Shown here: positions 22,440 through 33,204 of the stretch, in pieces
How the letters are laid out: every line of letters starts with the position of its first letter
Numbering within the stretch: position 1 is the stretch's first letter
DNA from: Hyperoodon ampullatus
Taxonomy: Eukaryota; Chordata; Mammalia; Artiodactyla; Ziphiidae
Assembly (NCBI GenBank): GCA_949752795.1
Contig: CATKHW010000422.1
Span: forward strand, 2,728,001 to 2,792,000
Length of the DNA stretch: 64,000 bases
Reading direction: 5' to 3'
Notes under the pieces: generated by a model
What the model was told of the DNA's origin: nothing
The model's database searches: none
The model's input: only the letters and a program-made list of their open reading frames with translations
Translations under genes and position numbers: made by a program

Positions 22440-25168
22440 GTCACGATGGAGAAAAGTATGGAGTTTCCTTAAAAAAAACTAGAAATAGAATTACCATATG
22501 ATCCAGCAATCCCACTTCTGGGCATATACCCAGAGAAAACCATAAATCAAAAAGGCACATTCACCACAATGCTCATTCCAGCACTATTTACAATAGCCAG
22601 GTAATGGAAGCAACCTAAATACCCACAGACAGACGAATGGATAAAGATGTGGTACATATATAAAATGGAATGTTACTCAGCCATAAGAAGGAATGAAACT
22701 GGGCCATTTGTAGAGACGTCAATGGATCTAGAGACTGTCATACAGAATGAAGTAAGTCAGAAAGACAAAAACAAATATTGTATATTAATGAATATATGTG
22801 GAACCTAGAAAAATGGTACAGATGAACTTGTTTGCAGGGAAGAAATAGAGACACAGAGGTAGAGAACACACGTATGGACACCAAGTGTGTGAAGCCATGG
22901 GGTGGTGTTGGTGGGATGAGTTGGGAGATTGGGATTGACCTGTATACATGTATATGCATAAAATACATAACTAATAATAACATGCTGTATAAAAAAATAA
23001 ATAAAATTAAATTTCAAATTTTTTAAAAATAAAATTTAAAAATAAAACAGAAAAAAGTTTTTCCCTTCACACAGAAGTGTTTATATGAATGAATTATTTC
23101 CATGCTTATATCTATAAATACATAAAAGGAATAAAATCTAACTTGAACCAAAAACGAAAAAAAAAACCTGAACCCACTAGTTATACATAGGAAAAGCATA
23201 TCAGGGCACTTGCTCCAGCAGTAAACAATTCTGAAATTGGTCAGAGGTGGGGAATCATCTCCCATAGAGCCAGCAGCCCACTCCTACGCAAAGAGCGTCC
23301 TCATTGCAAAGCTGGGGGCCATGCCGAGGCATCTGTGAGTAACGGTGAGCTGAGCCCCAGGCCAGCTGCTGTTGAACTTTTCCCACCCTTCCCAGGTAAA
23401 ACACCTGAATATGTACAAGGGCTTGAGGGCCTAGAGGAAGGGCCGTGGAGTGACACCAGCGACAGCACGCAGGCCAACTTGGTGCCTGCAGGCCAACCAG
23501 GATGGTCCTGGCCCTGGGCGCTCTTCTGGAAGCTTTCCATTGCCCTGCCTGAGATACCCCTCCTGTCCCGGCCCCCACTGCTTTTTTCCTTCCTCACCTC
23601 TGTCCGGAGAGAAATTCCAGCGGAAGGTATGGGTGACACATCCTCTTCTTTACAGGTGGCAGCTTGGCAACTCCTGCAGAAAGTCCAGCAGAGACCCACT
23701 CACAGCGGGCCACCCACAAAGCCGTTACCCCTAACTCCCTCCAACCAGCACAGCCCCGAGACTGCTGACGGGGCAGAGAATATGGAGTCAGGCACAGCTT
23801 CAGGGGCTATTGCTGCCTGCAGCGCTGTTTATATTGACCTCAAACCAGGCACACCTGGGGTGTGTCGGCCGGCAGGGTCAGGCTACCCAGGTCAGCTAAT
23901 CCTCAGCCCTCAGGGAATCACATTGTTGAAAATGGACCTCGCTAAGGCAGAATAGAAGCCAAGGAATAAAAGACACAATGCCATTTGGTGCACCGTAGGT
24001 GTGACTAGAGGTAATCACGTGACTTGTAGTAAGTCAGAAAGTGAAAGACATATATGATATCATATCTCTCATAGGTGTGACCGAAAAATGGATACCAGGG
24101 CAGATATTTCCACACAGAAGGGCAATCACAGATTCATTCAACAAACTTATGGTTCACCAATGGAAAGGTGTGAGGATTGGTTTCATTATGATATTGGGGT
24201 TAACAGACATATACAAACACAGGTGACATATATAATCACCAAAGACCTACAGAATACCAAGAGAAGACTACTCAACATTCTGTCATAAGGTACATGGGAA
24301 AAGGATCCCAGGAAGAACAGACATATGTATATGTGTAAAAGAACCACATCTTCCACACCTACAGCAAGCCAAACATTGTAATCAAATTTGCTGTAATAAA
24401 AAATAAAAAATTAAATTAAAAACACGAACAAGAAGTAGTGAGACAAACTTGAGGGGCTTTCTCCTGGCACATTCCATTCTAAATTCCAATCTAGAACACG
24501 ACTTCCATTGAGGCCTTCTTGCCCCAGTAACCAGACTTGGTAAAGGAGAACTGCTGCCACATTGTGGCCGTTTCACACAACAGCAGCTTTAATCCCAGCG
24601 CTAATGGTCAGTTGCTATTCAAAATCATTGGAGGCCTGTAAATGACACCTGACCTGAAAACAAATCCTGGGTTCATATATCGACCAAAAAACTCAAAGGA
24701 CGTCCATATTTCAAAAGGGCAGTTTCAAAAGGCATATTTTACACACATTAGTGTTCTGCTTCTTTTTTTTCTTTCTTTTTTTGTTAAAAAAACGGGAATG
24801 GCAAAAATCATCCCTCAGAATGGGCGAAAATATTTGCAAACAAATCAATGGACAAAGGTTAAATCTCCAATATATATATAAAGAGCTCATGCGGCTTAAT
24901 ATTAAAAAAACAAACAACCCAATACAAAAATGGGCAGAAGATCTAAAGAGATGTTTCTTCAAAGAAGACACAGAGATGGCCAAGACCCACATGAAAAGCT
25001 GCTCAACATCACTAATTATTAGACAAATGAAAATCAAAACTACAATGAGGTAACACCTCACACCTGTTGGAATCAGCATCATCAGAAAATCTACAAAGAA
25101 CAAATTCTGGGGAAGGTGTGGACAAAATTATCCCTCTTCCACTAGTGGTGGAAATGTAAATTGATACA
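22440..25168 (+). repeat. Composite repeat unit B6
   Basis: Segment (c) from about 23167, (d) from about 23970, (f) from about 24784. Variants include 'gcttgagggcctagagg' near 23420 and a two-base expansion of 'atatata' near 24871. Confidence 0.92.
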
Positions 25169-27894
25169 GTCACGATGGAGAACAGTATGGAGTTTCCTTA
25201 AAAAAACTAGAAATAGAATTACCATATGATGCAGCAATCCCAATTCTGGGCATATACCCAGAGAAAACCATAAATCAAAAAGGCACATTCACCACAATGC
25301 TCATTTCAGCACTATTTACAATAGCTAGGTAATGGAAGCAAACTAAATACCCACAGACAGACGAATGGATAAAGATGTGGTACATATATAAAATGGAATA
25401 TTACTCAGCCATAAGAAGGAATGAAACTGGGTCATTTGTAGAGACGTCGATGGATCTAGAGACTGTCATACAGAATGAAGTAAGTCAGAAAGAGAAAAAC
25501 AAATATTGTATATTAATGCATATATGTGGAACCCAAAAAAATGGTACAGATGAACTGGTTTGCAGGGAAGAAATAGAGACACAGAGGTAGAGAACACACG
25601 TATGGACACCAAGTGTGGGAAGCCATGGGTAGGTGGTGGTGGGATGAGTTGGGAGATTGGGATTGGCCTGCATACATGTATATGCAGAAAATACATAACT
25701 AATAATAACCTGCTGTATAAAAAAATAAATAAAATTAAATTTCAAAATTTTTAAAAATAAAATTTAAAAATAAAACAGAAAAAAGTTCTTCCCTTCACAC
25801 AGATGTATTTATATGAATGAATTATTTCCATGCTTATATCTATAAATACATAAAAGAGGAATAAAACCTAACTTGAACAAAAAAAAAAAAAACCTGAACC
25901 CACCAGTTAGACAGAGGAAAAGCCTATCAGGGCACTTGCTCCAGCGTTAAACAATTCTGAAATTGGTCAAATGTGGGGAATCATCTCCCATACAGGCAGC
26001 AGCCCACTCCTACGCAAGGAGCGTCCTCATTGCAAAGCTGGGGGCAATGCCGAGACACCTGTGAGTAACTGTGAGCTGAGCCCTAGGACAGCTGTTGCTG
26101 AACTTTTCCCACCCTTCCCAGGTAAAACACCTGAATATGTACAAGGGATTGAAAGCCTAGAGGAAGGGGCGTGGAGCCACACCAGCGACAGCACGCAGGC
26201 CAACTTGGTGCCTGCAGGCCAGCCAGGATGGTCCTGGCCTTGGGCACTCTTCTGGAAGCTTTCCATAGCCCTGCCTGGGATACCCCTCCTGTCCCGGCCC
26301 CCACTGCTTTTTTCCTTCCTCACCTCTGTCCGGAGAGAAATTCCAGCGGAAGGTATGGGTGACACATCCTCTTCTTTACAGGTGGCAGCCTGGCAACTCC
26401 TGCAGAAAGTCCAGCAGAGACCCACTCACACCGGGCCACCCACAAAGACGTGGCCCCTCACTCCCTCACACCAGCACAGCCCCGACACTGCTGACGGGGC
26501 AGAGAATATGGAGTCAGGCACAGCTTCAGGGGCTATTGCTGCCTGCAGCGCTGTTTATATTGACCTCAACCCAGGCACACCAGGGGAGGCCAGCCGGCAG
26601 GGTCAGGCTATCCAGGTCAGCTAACCCTTAGCCCTCAGGGAATCACATTGTTGAAAATGGACCTCGCTAAGGCAGAATAGAAGCCAAGGAATAAAAGGAC
26701 ACAATGCCATTTGCAGCACCGTAGGTGTGTCTAGAGGTAATCACGTGACTTGTAGTAAGTCAGAAAGTGAAAGACACATATCATATCATATCTCTTATAG
26801 GTGTGACCGAAAAATGGATACCAGGGCAGATATTTCCACGCAGAAGGGCAATCACAGATTCATTCAACAAACTTATGGTTCACCAATGGAAAGGTGTGAG
26901 GATTGGTTTCATTATGATATTGGGGTTAACAGACATATACAAACACAGGTGACATATATAATCACCAAAGATCTACAGAATGCCAAGAGAAGACTACTCA
27001 ACATTCTGTCATAAGGTACATGGGAAAAGGATCCCAGGAAGAACAGACATATGTGTATGTGTAAAAGAACCACATCTTCCACACCTACAACAAGCCAAAC
27101 ATTGTAATCAAATTTGCTGTAATAAAAAATAAAAAAATAAATTAAAAACACGAACAAGAAGTAGTGAGACAAACTTGAGGGGCTTTCTCCTGGCACATTC
27201 CATTCTAAATTCCAATCTAGAACACGACTTCCATTGAGGCTCTGTTGCCCCAGTAACCAGATTTGGTAAGGGAGAACTGCTGCCACCTTGTGGCCGTTTC
27301 ACACAACAGCAGCTTTATTCCCAGCGCTAATGGTCAGTTGATATTCAAAATCATTGCAGGCCTGTAAATGACACCTGCCCTGAAAACAAATCCTCCGTTC
27401 ATATATGGACCAAAAAATTCAATGGACGTCCATATTTCAAAACGACAGTTTCAAAGGGCATATTTTATACATATTAGTGTTCTGCTTCTTTTTCTTTCTT
27501 TCTTTTTTTGTTAAAAAAACGGGAATGGCAAAAAGCATCCCTTTAGAATGAGCGAAAATATTTGCAAACGAATCAATGGACAAAGGTTTAATCTCCAATA
27601 TATATAAAGAGCCCATGCAGCTTAATATTAAAAAAACAAACAACCCAATACAAAAATGGGCAGAAGATCTAAAGAGACGTTTCTTCAAAGAAGACACAGA
27701 GATGGCCAAGACGCACATGAAAAGCTTCTCAACATCAATAATTATTAGAGAAATGCAAATCAAAACTACAATGAGGTATCACCTCACACCTGTTAGAATC
27801 GGCATCATCAGAAAATATACAAACAACGAATTCTGGATAGGGTGTGGACAAAAGGATCCCTCTTCCACTAGTGGTGGAAATGTAAATTGATACA
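25169..27894 (+). repeat. Composite repeat unit B7
   Basis: Segment (c) from about 25892, (d) from about 26697, (f) from about 27511. The pure A-run near 25880 is longer than in other units. Several bases in 'ggggaggccagccgg' near 26583 are deleted or changed relative to 'ggggagggccggccgg', shortening the + frame. Confidence 0.92.
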
Positions 27895-29415
27895 GTCACG
27901 ATGGAGAACATTATGGAGTTTCCTTAAAAAAACAAAAATAGAATTACCATATGATCCAGCAATCCCACTTCTGGGCATATACCCAGAGAAAACCATAAAT
28001 CAAAAAGGCACATTCACCACAATGCTGATTTCAGCACTATTTACGATAGCCAGGTAATGGAAACAACCTAAATACCCACAGACAGACGAATGGATAAAGA
28101 TGTGGTACATATATAAAATGGAATATTACTCAGCCATAAGAAGGAATGAAACTGGGTCATTTGTAGAGACGTCGATGGATCTAGAGACTGTTATACAGAA
28201 TGAAGTAAGTCAGAAAGAGACAAACAAATATTGTATATTAATGCATATATGTGGAACCTAGAAAAATGGTACAGATGAACTGGTTTGCAGGGAAGAAATA
28301 GAGACAGAGGTAGAGAACACACGTATGGAAACCAAGTGTGGGAAGCCATGGGGTGGTGGTGTTGGGATGAGTTGGGAGATTGGGATTGACCTGTATACAT
28401 GTATATGCATAAAATACATAACTAATAATAACCTGCTGTATGAAAAATAAATAAAATTAAATTTCAAAATTTAAAAAATTAAAATTTAAAAATAATAGAG
28501 GAAAAATTCTTCCCTTCACACAGATGTATTTATATGAATGAATTATTTCCATGCTTATATCTATAAATACATAAAAGAGGAATAAAATCTAACATGAACC
28601 AAAAAAGAAAAAAAAAAAACTGAACCCACCAGATAGAGGAAAACCCTATCAGGGCACTTGTTCCAGCGGTAAACAATTCTGAAATTGGTCAGAGGTGGGG
28701 AATCATCTCCCATACAGCCAGCAGCCCACCCCCCAAGCAAGGAGGGTCCTCATTGCAAAGCTGGGGGACCGAGCCAAGGCATCTGTGAGTAAACGTGAGC
28801 TGAGCCCCAGTCCTGCTGCAGCTGAACTCTTCCCACCCTTTCCAGTTAAAACACCTGAATATGTACAAGAACTTGCAAGCCTAGAGGAAGGGCTGTGGAG
28901 CCACAGCAGCGACAGCACACAGGCCGACTTGGTGCCTGCAGGCCACTCAGGATGGTCCTGGCCACAGATGCTCTTCTGGAAGCTTTCCATTTCCCTGCCT
29001 GAGATACCCCTCCTGCCACGGCCCCCACTGCTTTTTTACTTCCTCACCTCTGCCTGGGGAGAAATTCCAGTGGCAGGTATCGGTGACACATCCTCTTCTT
29101 TAGCAGGTGGCAGCCTGGCAACTCCTGCAGAAAGACCAGCAGAGCCCCACTCACACTGGGCCACCCACTAAGCCACGGCCCCTCAATCCCTCCCACCAGC
29201 ACAGCCCCGGCACTGCCTACGGGCCAGAGAATATGGCGTCAGTCACAGCTACAAGGGCTGTCGCTCACTGGAGAGCTGTTTATATTGCCCTCAACGCAGG
29301 CACACCTGTGGAGGGCTGGCAGGCAGTTTCAGGCTGCCAAAATCACCCAATTCTCACCCCTCAGGGGCTCACAGTTGCAGAAAATGAAACTTGCTAAATG
29401 GGCCAGGCCCTAGGA
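27895..29415 (+). repeat. Partial terminal unit B8 with a diverged end
   Basis: L1 (a) and the AT-rich spacer still match the array closely to about 28690. Beyond that, segment (c) is visibly more diverged: 'cagtcctgctgcagctgaac' for 'caggccagctgctgttgaac', and an extra base in 'tctttagcaggtggc'. Similarity stops near 29415. There the other units continue into L1 (d), but this copy continues into unique DNA. It is best read as the array edge, or as the original single-copy form of (c). Confidence 0.85.
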
Positions 29416-30080
29416 ACAGGTGTGGGCTCTTGAGAGTCAGGATAGACAAGGGGCTGCAGCTGCGGCTTGTTTTCTTATCATTTTATCTGGTCCATGAGTG
29501 GAAAACAACTTCAAGAAGACCCTATCCTAATGAGAGGAACCCAGGAGTCAGGGAGAGGAATGATGGTGGGTGGAGACAGAGGCCTGGTGCCCTGGCTGCA
29601 GTGGAAGTGTCTGGAAGACCAGGCAGAAAGAGCCTGCAGAGAGTGATAGCCATGGTCACAGACCTGTCAGAGCTGCTGTTTGTTAGTTCAAGTCCTGCTC
29701 TGAGGTATTCTGTGTCAGCTGTGAGCGACAGGTGATCTCGGGGTTCTCTGCAAGGTGGGCTATGAGCACAGTTCCTGTGTGTCCAGCCCTGCTGGGGTAC
29801 CTGCCCAGGGGAGCTCCGTATCCTGGGAAGGACCTGAGTAGGAGAGCCCCATGGGCTGCTGGGTAGCTGCAGAGGTGAGCTCCATACCCTGGGAGGGACT
29901 TGACCACGAGAGCCCCGTGGGCTGTGGGGTAGGGGTGCCGCCCAGGTGAGCTCCATATCCTGGGATTGGCCTGACCACGAGAGCCCCATGGGCTGCTGGA
30001 GACCTGGTAAAGGATATCAGGACAGTCAGTGAAGCCACCGAGGATATACATCCAGTAGCTCCTATTTCCTACTCCCTGCT
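29416..30080. other. Single-copy flank with no recognised gene
   Basis: Moderately GC-rich sequence between the array edge and the retroviral remnant. Apart from the three-copy repeat at 29803-30003 nothing is recognised. Open frames of 114-155 codons here are on both strands and lack family features. The ERV 5' LTR, if it survives, would be expected here, but no paired LTR was found by eye. Confidence 0.5.
29803..30003. repeat. Three-copy tandem repeat of ~66-71 bp
   Basis: The anchor 'gagctcc' occurs at 29811, 29877 and 29948. Each is followed by 'atcctggga' or 'accctggga', then a variable middle, then 'agagccccatgggctg' or a close match. The spacings are 66 and 71 bp. On the minus strand the copies give short repeating frames of up to 155 codons, which are by-products of the repeat. 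Confidence 0.85.
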
Positions 30081-30084
30081 GGTC

Positions 30085-30840
30085 ATTCTACCTTCCACCA
30101 GGCCATGGCATTCTGTATCAGACTTCAATGATGCCTTCTTCTATATTCCATTCATCTCAGAGTCACAAGAATTTTTGGCTTGTGAGTGGCAGGACACAAC
30201 ATGCAACAAAAGCAATAATGCTGGGCCGTCCTGCCCCAATGGTTCAAAAATCCCCACACCATCATTGGGGAAATGTCCTCTAAAGACCTTAAAGTTCAAC
30301 CTCTGTAAAAGGGAACCCTCCTTCAATATGCAGATGACATTCTGATCGCCAGGCCTACTAAAGACGCCTCTGAACTACCTAGCCAAGAAAGGATAGAAGG
30401 TGTCCAAGAAAAACGCTCAAATATCCCAGGCTAAGGTGACATGCCTGGGCTTCATTCTCACAGATATTCGGAGAAACGCATCCCAGGATAGGGAAGAAGC
30501 CATTTGCAGCCTTACCTCTGCTACAACTAGAAGACAGCTTAGGGGTTCCTGGGGAGGCCAAGGTTTTCTGCATCTGGATCCCTAACTACAGTGTAATAGC
30601 TGGGCCTCTACATGAAACACTGACACGAAAAGATGATGATCCTTTTGAATAGAATCCAGAAGCAGCCTTTCAAGAATGGAAAGAGCAGTCAATACAGACC
30701 CTTGCCCAGGAACTCCCTAATTTAGCTAAACCCTTTGACCTTTACATACCCGGTCAAAGGTTAATCGCCCTTGGAGCCTTAGTGCAAAAACTGGGACCAC
30801 TTGAAATGGAGCAACACAAGAATGCTCTTCAGGTATGATA
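30085..30840 (+). pseudogene. Decayed endogenous retrovirus pol (reverse transcriptase) remnant, ERV1/gammaretrovirus-like
   Basis: Translated pieces of a retroviral reverse transcriptase follow one another in the right order but in different frames. The first catalytic block Asp-x-x-Asp-Ala-Phe-Phe is at 30121-30141. A Leu-Pro-Gln block is at 30231-30239, in another frame. The active-site box reads Tyr-Ala-Asp-Asp at 30327-30338, preceded by an in-frame TAA at 30306-30308. A Leu-Gly-Phe block lies near 30450 in a third register, and the RT/RNase H connection region lies around 30728-30830. At least three frame changes and one stop break it. The whole is far shorter than a complete pol. It cannot be functional. 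Assignment to the gammaretrovirus-like class rests on the block pattern. Confidence 0.8.
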
Positions 30841-30904
30841 AACTATGGTCACCAAGGGCTTTGCCCACCGACTCATCAGGCCAGGATACTGGGGTATCTA
30901 AAAA

Positions 30905-31030
30905 GCTGGAAATCAGCAGCCCGCAAGGCCAGCTCCCTCCTAAGGGAAAAGGACCCCACGTGGTGATCCTAACCACCCATCATTCCCTGAAGTTGCAGGG
31001 GTCGCTCTGTGGACACACTGACCTCGAGTG
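30905..31030 (+). pseudogene. Probable ERV integrase C-terminal remnant
   Basis: A short + frame contains Gly-Pro-His-Val-Val-Ile-Leu-Thr-Thr (about 30952-30980) followed by Leu-Lys-Leu-Gln-Gly, resembling the C-terminal DNA-binding part of gammaretroviral integrases. RNase H and the integrase core are absent between this and the RT piece, implying a large internal deletion. It overlaps a 76-codon open frame at 30801-31031. Confidence 0.5.
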
Positions 31031-31369
31031 AGGAGGCCCTCCAACTCCAACCTCCAGAGAGATAAACGGGGGCAACGGGCCCCCAAGATGACTCGTGTGA
31101 CCATCACTTGACCTGGAGTTTCTCTCAGAAAACGACAAGACTGTGCCCCGAAAGAGCAGACTACTGCTTGCAGGACTTACTGCACCCAGAGGGGAGCTAA
31201 TAAGCTTGGTGGGGGAAACGTATATCACGCTTTCACCATAGAAAACCCTACAGACACCACGGTGATGGTGGCCAATATGACCGGCTGGACTGCTGGCTAC
31301 TTCTAAAGGCCGTTGACTCAGTGGACGTCATGGTCCTGGATCACCACTGACCCTGGACTGTCTGGGAGT

Positions 31370-31450
31370 TGCGCGGGCAGGGCTCTGACACATGGTGCTG
31401 TTTGTACATTAATTCAGGGACCTAATTAAAGAAAGCACAGACTACTCGTC
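31370..31450 (+). pseudogene. Possible ERV envelope transmembrane-subunit remnant
   Basis: At 31396-31419 one frame reads Cys-Cys-Leu-Tyr-Ile-Asn-Ser-Gly, like the conserved cysteine-pair region of gammaretroviral transmembrane subunits. It sits at the expected position downstream of pol and on the same strand. It is short, and its surroundings are broken by stops. The call depends on context and could be coincidence. Confidence 0.35.
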
Positions 31451-32574
31451 AGAGCATCTAGTCTGACAAAAACTGTCAGCCTAAGGTCGCCGAACATATG
31501 TGGGGTGGGGTGAAACCTGCCAACGCAGCATCTCTGCGCCTCTCTTTCCTGGACCCTTAAAGGTTATTAGAATCTGTAACACTTCCAATGCTGGTGCTCA
31601 GGCGGACGAGAAGTGAGGCAGGAGGCCTTGGGACAATCAACCTCACCAGGAGGCTGGTGTGGAGACGTTTTGCCCCTCCCCACATGTATCAGGGCTCCCA
31701 CCACAGCATGAAGCAGTTACAAAAGAGGGGTCTGCACCCTCAACACCCCAAGAATAAGGAACGGAACAAAAAGCAGAGGAGTTGTTCGTCTCCGGCAACG
31801 TTCATTAAAAATTCCTGGGAGATAAAAAGAGAATCTGGGCAATAAAATAAAGTCTAACCTGTTTTTCCTTTGTGCTTTGTCTAATTTCACGTGCTCCTAG
31901 GGTTCCGCATGCAGAGGTCCCACACCCGGCACTTCAGACCCGATTTCCTAGTGAAGAATGGCTGGGTCGACACCTCAGCTAGAGGGGTCCCATGCAGACT
32001 CCGCGGCATAGAGCCTGAGCTGCAGCCAACGCAGTCCTCGAGAGCTACATCCCCTCCCTCCCACTGACGCTGCCAGGGACCCTACACAGCTGCCCAGCCC
32101 ACAGCCCATGGGGGAGTGCACGCTCTCACCTCTCCATTCTGTTTTCAAAATAATGTTTCCTTTGCTTCTGAATCAAACTCAGTCTTGATCTGTTGGCTCC
32201 AATCACACTGGGCACGGGGACTCCTGTTGGGGTCCACTCTGGAGGATCAGTAACAGAAATTGAGAACATTGTAACTTCAATGAACAGATGTGTGAGCCAA
32301 ACAGTAGTTAACATAGAGCAGTGTATAATGCTCGGGTAAAATAAGATGTTTCTAAGACTTACATTTGATATTTCCATCACTTTCCTATAAGCAAGTTCAG
32401 TGAAGACGTCTGTCTTATTTGTCAGGTCAACATTAGAGAAATGAAGTGATTTATTTCCATGGATGTACATTGAATACTCTTGGCTGAAGCTTCAATCTTG
32501 TTTTGAATGCTTTTTCATTGAAAATGATACCTCTCTTTCAGCTCCCCCATTTCTGAGAAGTATAAAATCTTATA
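31451..32574. other. Unassigned stretch downstream of the ERV remnant; may include a decayed 3' LTR
   Basis: Two overlapping AATAAA hexamers at 31841-31851 are followed by a GT-rich tract ('tttttcctttgtgctttgtc' near 31862), the layout of a polyadenylation site and common in an LTR R/U5 region. A second weak candidate is 'aaaataatgtttcctttgc' near 32146, followed by 'ggggactcctgttggggtcc' near 32216. Without a 5' partner or clear TG...CA ends, no LTR can be fixed. No gene was recognised. Confidence 0.4.
31841..31890 (+). promoter_or_regulatory. Polyadenylation-like signal
   Basis: Overlapping AATAAA motifs at 31841-31846 and 31846-31851 with a T/GT-rich downstream element within ~35 bp. Plausibly the poly(A) site of the ERV remnant on the + strand; use is unproven. 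Confidence 0.4.
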
Positions 32575-32654
32575 ATTTATTATTACCAAAGGGGAAAGGT
32601 AGGAGAAGGGATAAATTAACAGTTTGGGATTAACACATACACACTGCTATGTAT

Positions 32655-32667
32655 AAAATAGATCATC
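32655..32667. repeat. Target-site duplication, left copy
   Basis: 'aaaatagatcatc', an exact match to 32873-32885 on the other side of the SINE. The T/A-rich start is consistent with L1-endonuclease-mediated insertion. Confidence 0.93.
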
Positions 32668-32872
32668 GGGCTTCCCTGGTGGCGCAGTGGTTGAGAGTCC
32701 GCCTGCCGATGCTGGGGACATGGGTTCGTGCCCCGGTCCAGGAAGATCCCACATGCCGCGGAGCGGCTGGACCTGTGAGCCAGGGCCGCTGAGCCTCCGC
32801 ATCTGGAGCCTGTGCTCCGCAACGGGAGAGGCCACAACAATGAGAGGCCCGCATACCACAAAAAAAAAAAAA
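32668..32872 (+). mobile_element. tRNA-derived CHR-type SINE (cetacean)
   Basis: A full-length element of ~205 bp beginning 'gggcttccctggtggcgcag'. The pol III A box is at 32680-32690 (tggcgcagtgg) and the B box at 32723-32733 (ggttcgtgccc). The body 'gaagatcccacatgccgcgg' and 'gcctgtgctccgcaacggga' is typical of whale and dolphin CHR SINEs. It ends in an A-run of ~14. Flanking 13-bp direct repeats 'aaaatagatcatc' at 32655-32667 and 32873-32885 are exact. Low divergence and an intact duplication suggest fairly recent insertion. This is the best indicator of the organism. Confidence 0.95.
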
Positions 32873-32885
32873 AAAATAGATCATC
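32873..32885. repeat. Target-site duplication, right copy
   Basis: Exact copy of 32655-32667. Its first A residues merge with the SINE tail, so the true duplication could be slightly shorter or longer. Confidence 0.9.
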
Positions 32886-32985
32886 AACAAGGAACTACTG
32901 TATAGCACAGGGAACTACACTGAATATTTTGCAATAACCTATAAGGGGAAATAATCTGAAAAAGAATAGATATTTTTTATTGACA

Positions 32986-33204
32986 TCATCTATCAATGAC
33001 AGATAAAATGTAACCTAAGCAAGGCCGATGGTGAGCGCTTCTGACCCTGAAGATTTCAGTCATCTAAAGTTTGGGCTCTGCCTATTTCCCAAGGCCCTTA
33101 AAGGACATACGTGTAGCCGTAGCTTAAAAATTCCCCAGTTTGGGGTTCGGGGAGGCACTGATTTGGAAAAATCCCTGGTGTTCTCCTTACATGCACGGGA
33201 CCCT
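32986..33204. other. Unassigned spacer between L1 and the first diverged satellite monomer
   Basis: About 220 bp with no recognised feature. It may be a satellite monomer decayed past recognition: 'gatttggaaaaatccctggt' has no clear counterpart. Confidence 0.4.

Larger units (their letters stand above)
8801..29415 (+). repeat. Array 2: ~2.73-kb composite tandem repeat, seven full units and one partial
   Basis: Units phased at 'gtcactatgg' or its variants 'gtcatgatgg' and 'gtcacgatgg' start at 8801, 11527, 14249, 16980, 19710, 22440, 25169 and 27895. Periods are 2726, 2722, 2731, 2730, 2730, 2729 and 2726. Each unit contains, in order: (a) an L1 3' end of ~580 bp; an AT-rich spacer of ~150 bp; (c) a GC-rich segment of ~790 bp; (d) a second, different L1 3' end of ~460 bp; (e) an unassigned ~350-bp segment ending in a pyrimidine run; and (f) ~385 bp of L1 leading uninterrupted into (a) of the next unit. 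Neighbours look about as similar as recent duplicates. The right end decays into a diverged single copy of (c) and then unique DNA. No known satellite was recognised. Confidence 0.94.
32575..32985 (+). mobile_element. LINE-1 3' UTR fragment, split by a SINE
   Basis: The left part 32575-32667 has 'ttaccaaaggggaaaggt' and 'cagtttgggattaacacat'. The right part 32886-32985 has 'tactgtatagcacagggaac' and 'gcaataacctataagggg'. Together they are the familiar 3' UTR of artiodactyl/cetacean L1, + strand. The two parts join across the SINE when one copy of the target-site duplication is removed. This L1 is of a different subfamily or region from those in array 2. Confidence 0.85.

Noticed and set aside
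31588..31845. 85-codon + frame near the polyadenylation-like signal
   Set aside because: No similarity recognised, no supporting context, and it lies in a region probably derived from a decayed ERV.
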